Shown here one piece after another: positions 61,086 to 64,000 of a stretch of 64,000 nucleotides of DNA (position 1 is its first letter; each line of letters begins with the position of its first letter). The notes below the pieces were generated by a model. It did no database searches and was not told the origin of the DNA. It saw nothing but the letters and a program-made list of their open reading frames with translations. Position numbers and translations under genes: made by a program. This DNA comes from Streptomyces sp. NBC_01210 (GTDB lineage: Bacteria; Actinomycetota; Actinomycetes; Streptomycetales; Streptomycetaceae), in NCBI RefSeq assembly GCF_036010325.1, contig NZ_CP108549.1, positions 1,674,001 to 1,738,000 on the forward strand, read 5' to 3'.

Positions 61086-63613
61086 TCAGGCTCCGCGCAG
61101 TACCGCCCCGGTGCGCTCGGCGGCGAGCGCCACCGCCGCGTCGCGGGCGGCCGAGGCCTCCTCGACCGTCAGCGTCCGGTCGGCGGCACGGAACCGCAGC
61201 GCGTACGCCAGCGACTTCTTGCCCTCGCCGATCTGCGACCCGACAAATACATCGAACAACCGGATGGACTCCAGCAGTTCACCCGCTCCCTCGGTCAGTA
61301 CCTTCTCGACCTCCGCGGCCGGCACCTGCTCGTCGACGACGAGCGCGACGTCCTGGGTCGCCACCGGGAAGGTGGAGATCCGCGGCGCCTGGAGAGGGCC
61401 CTGAGACGCCTGCTCCAGCAGGTCCAGGTTCAGCTCCATCGCGCAGGTGCGCGCGGGCAGATGCAGGGCCTTCACCACGCGCGGGTGCAGTTCACCGGCG
61501 TATCCGACGGTCTGCTCCACCCCGTCGATCACCACGGCGAGCTCGGCGCACCTGCCCGGGTGCCACGGACCGTACTGGCCCTGGCGGACGATCAGTTCGG
61601 TCCCGGCCTCGCGCCCGACCGTGCGGGCGGACTCGACCGCGTCGGCCCAGGTGGCCGGCCGGCCCTTGCCCCACCAGCCGGCCTGCTCACGCGCACCGGC
61701 GAGCACGACCGCGACATGGCGCGGCTGCACCGGCAGCACACCGGTCAGTCCGGCGATCTCCTCGTCGGTCGGGCGGCGGTGGACGGGCAGCCGCACCGCG
61801 ATGCCCTCCTCCGTGGGAGCCTTGAAGACCAGGCCGGTCTCGAAGAGGGCCAGATCGTGGCTGCCGCGGCCGTCGTTGCGGCGCAGCGCGCCGAGCAGTC
61901 CCGGCAGCAGCGTGGTGCGCAGCGCGGGCTCCTCGTCGGAGAGCGGGTTGACCAGCGTGACCAGCCGGCGGCAGGTGTCGTCCGCCGGGACGTCCAGCTG
62001 ATCGAGGATCTGCTCGCCGATGAACGGGTAGTTCAGCGCCTCGACATAGCCGGCGCCGGCCAGCGCGCGGCCGACGCGGCGGTGCAGCCGCTGCCGTCCG
62101 GTGAGCCCACGGCCGGGCGGCGGGGTGGGCAGCGTCGAAGGCAGGTTCTCGTAGCCCTCGAGCCGGATGACCTCTTCGGCGAGGTCGTTCGGCTCGCTCA
62201 GGTCGGGACGCCAGGACGGGACGGTGACGACCAGTTCGTCCTGCCCGTAGACGTCACAGCCGACCTCCTGGAGGCGGCGTACGACGGTCTCGCGGCCGTA
62301 GTCGACGCCCGCGACGCGGTCGGGGTGGTCCGCCGGCATCGAGATCGTACGAGGCTCGGACGGCGCGACGATCTCGGTGACGCCGGCCTCGGCGGTACCA
62401 CCCGCGAGGAGCACCAGCAGGTCGACGGTCCGCTGCGCGGCTGCGGCCGCGGCATGCGGGTCGACGCCCCGCTCGAAGCGCTTGGACGCCTCGGAGGCCA
62501 GCTTGTGGCGGCGCGCGGTACGGGCGATGGTGATCGCGTCGAAGTGCGCGGCCTCGATGACGACCTCGGTGGTGCCCCGGACCTGGCCGGTCTCGGCGTC
62601 CGTCTCGGAGTCGGCGATCTCGGTGTTGGCGCCGCCCATGACGCCCGCCAGGCCGATCGGCCCGCGGTTGTCGGTGATGACCAGGTCTTCGGCGTCCAGG
62701 ACGCGGTTGACTCCGTCGAGGGTGGTGAGCTTCTCGCCGGGCTCGGCGCGCCGCACCCCGATCGGCCCGTCGAGACGGGAGCGGTCGTAGGCGTGCAGCG
62801 GCTGGCCGAGCTCGAGCATCACATAGTTGGTGACGTCGACAGCGAGCGAGATCGGGCGCATCCCGGCCTTCTGCAGCCGGCGCTGCAGCCAGATCGGGGA
62901 GCGGGCCTCGGGCTCCAGGCCGACGACCGTACGCGCGGTGAAGCGGTCGCAGCCCATCGGGTCGGAGACCCTCACCACGTAGCCGAAGGAGTTCGGGACG
63001 GGGACGTCGAGCAGCGCCGGGTCGCGCAGCGGCAGGCCGTACGCGATGGCGGTCTCGCGGGCGACGCCGCGCATCGAGAGGCAGTAGCCGCGGTCGGGTG
63101 TGACGGCGATGTCGAGTACCTCGTCGACGAGCTCCAGGAGCTCGAGCGCGTCGGTGCCGACCTCGTACTCCGGCGGCAGCACGATGATGCCGCCGCTGCC
63201 GTCGTCGCCCATGCCCAGCTCGTCGCCGGAGCAGATCATGCCGTGGGAGGTCTTGCCGTACGTATTACGCGCGGCGATCGCGAAGTCACCGGGCAGGACG
63301 GCGCCCGGCAGGACCACGACGACCTTGTCGCCGACGGAGAAGTTGCGCGCACCGCAGACGATCTCCTGCGGCGCACCGGTGCCGTTGGCCATGCCGACGT
63401 CGACGGTGCAGAAGCGGATGGGCTTCTTGAACTCCGTCAGCTCCTCGATGGTCAGCACCTGGCCGACGACGAGGGGGCCCTTGAGCCCGGCGCCGAGCTG
63501 CTCGACGGTCTCGACCTCGAGGCCGGCGGAAACGAGCTTGGCCTGGACGTCACGGCCGGTCTCCGTCGCCGGCAGGTCGACGTACTCCCGCAGCCAGGAA
63601 AGCGGGACCCGCA

Positions 63614-63614
<1 letters not shown>
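61086..63614 (-). CDS. pheT: Phenylalanine-tRNA ligase beta subunit
   Basis: The 842-residue product has [15 protein letters not shown], an OB/EMAP-like tRNA-binding domain ([16 protein letters not shown]), the B3/4 editing region ([27 protein letters not shown]), [61 protein letters not shown] and a C-terminal anticodon-binding domain ([22 protein letters not shown]). It forms an alpha2-beta2 enzyme with PheS. Its ATG shares one base with the pheS stop (TGATG). Confidence 0.98.

Positions 63615-64000
<386 letters not shown>

Overview
The window is a high-G+C actinobacterial chromosome segment that I assign to Streptomyces. The evidence is ssgB (a streptomycete sporulation-division gene), strong G/C bias at third codon positions, frequent GTG starts, and a gene order that from memory resembles S. 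coelicolor around ssgB, the cob genes, metNIQ, pqrAB, argGH, argCJBDR and pheST. Most of the window is chromosomal core. About 41.7-54.6 kb looks like an accessory, partly decaying block.

Layout. 0-6 kb: a PGPGW membrane protein (cut by the window edge), ssgB, a CGNR zinc-finger protein, small membrane proteins, a DsbA-like thioredoxin, a double GNAT, and pabB-pabC for p-aminobenzoate. 6.0-6.5 kb: tRNA-Gly, tRNA-Cys and three tRNA-Val genes in one transcript. 6.6-11.1 kb: a zinc-ribbon protein, a phosphotransferase, small proteins, a membrane Ser/Thr kinase and a TrmH-type methyltransferase. 11.2-17.6 kb: cobalamin/siroheme genes, with a fused precorrin-2 dehydrogenase/SUMT, a giant BluB-CobT fusion and cobL. 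18.5-21.5 kb: the methionine importer metNIQ behind a newly noticed leader peptide rich in Cys and Met codons. 21.5-29.2 kb: HAD enzymes, membrane proteins, a sigma-like factor, a Tat-exported GDPD, an acyltransferase and a pqrAB-type efflux pair. 29.2-41.6 kb: two arginine clusters (argG-argH and argCJBDR) flank a three-gene extracytoplasmic flavin redox operon (di-heme ferric-reductase-like protein, double FMN-binding protein, ApbE).

41.7-54.6 kb starts with a roughly 1-kb cassette bounded by 101-bp inverted repeats and a 5-bp target duplication. It carries only a frameshifted lipoprotein gene. Then come a TetR/TetX-like flavoprotein pair, a PadR/SGNH-hydrolase pair, AraC and histidine-kinase remnants, an ECF42-type sigma factor with its DGPF partner, a histidine-phosphatase-like protein lacking its catalytic histidines, and a MocR regulator whose start codon overlaps that of a divergent DMT transporter gene. 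The transporter gene has an in-frame amber stop.

54.6-64 kb returns to core genes: DUF1918, a secreted glycoside-hydrolase-like protein, 3-hydroxybutyryl-CoA dehydrogenase, a NUDIX hydrolase, an HTH/TPR regulator, a membrane PP2C/SpoIIE-type phosphatase and pheS-pheT.

The strongest candidates for something undescribed are the inverted-repeat cassette, the metNIQ leader, and the flavinylation operon with its recently homogenised double domain. All functions are read from sequence motifs and memory of families. No database search was run.
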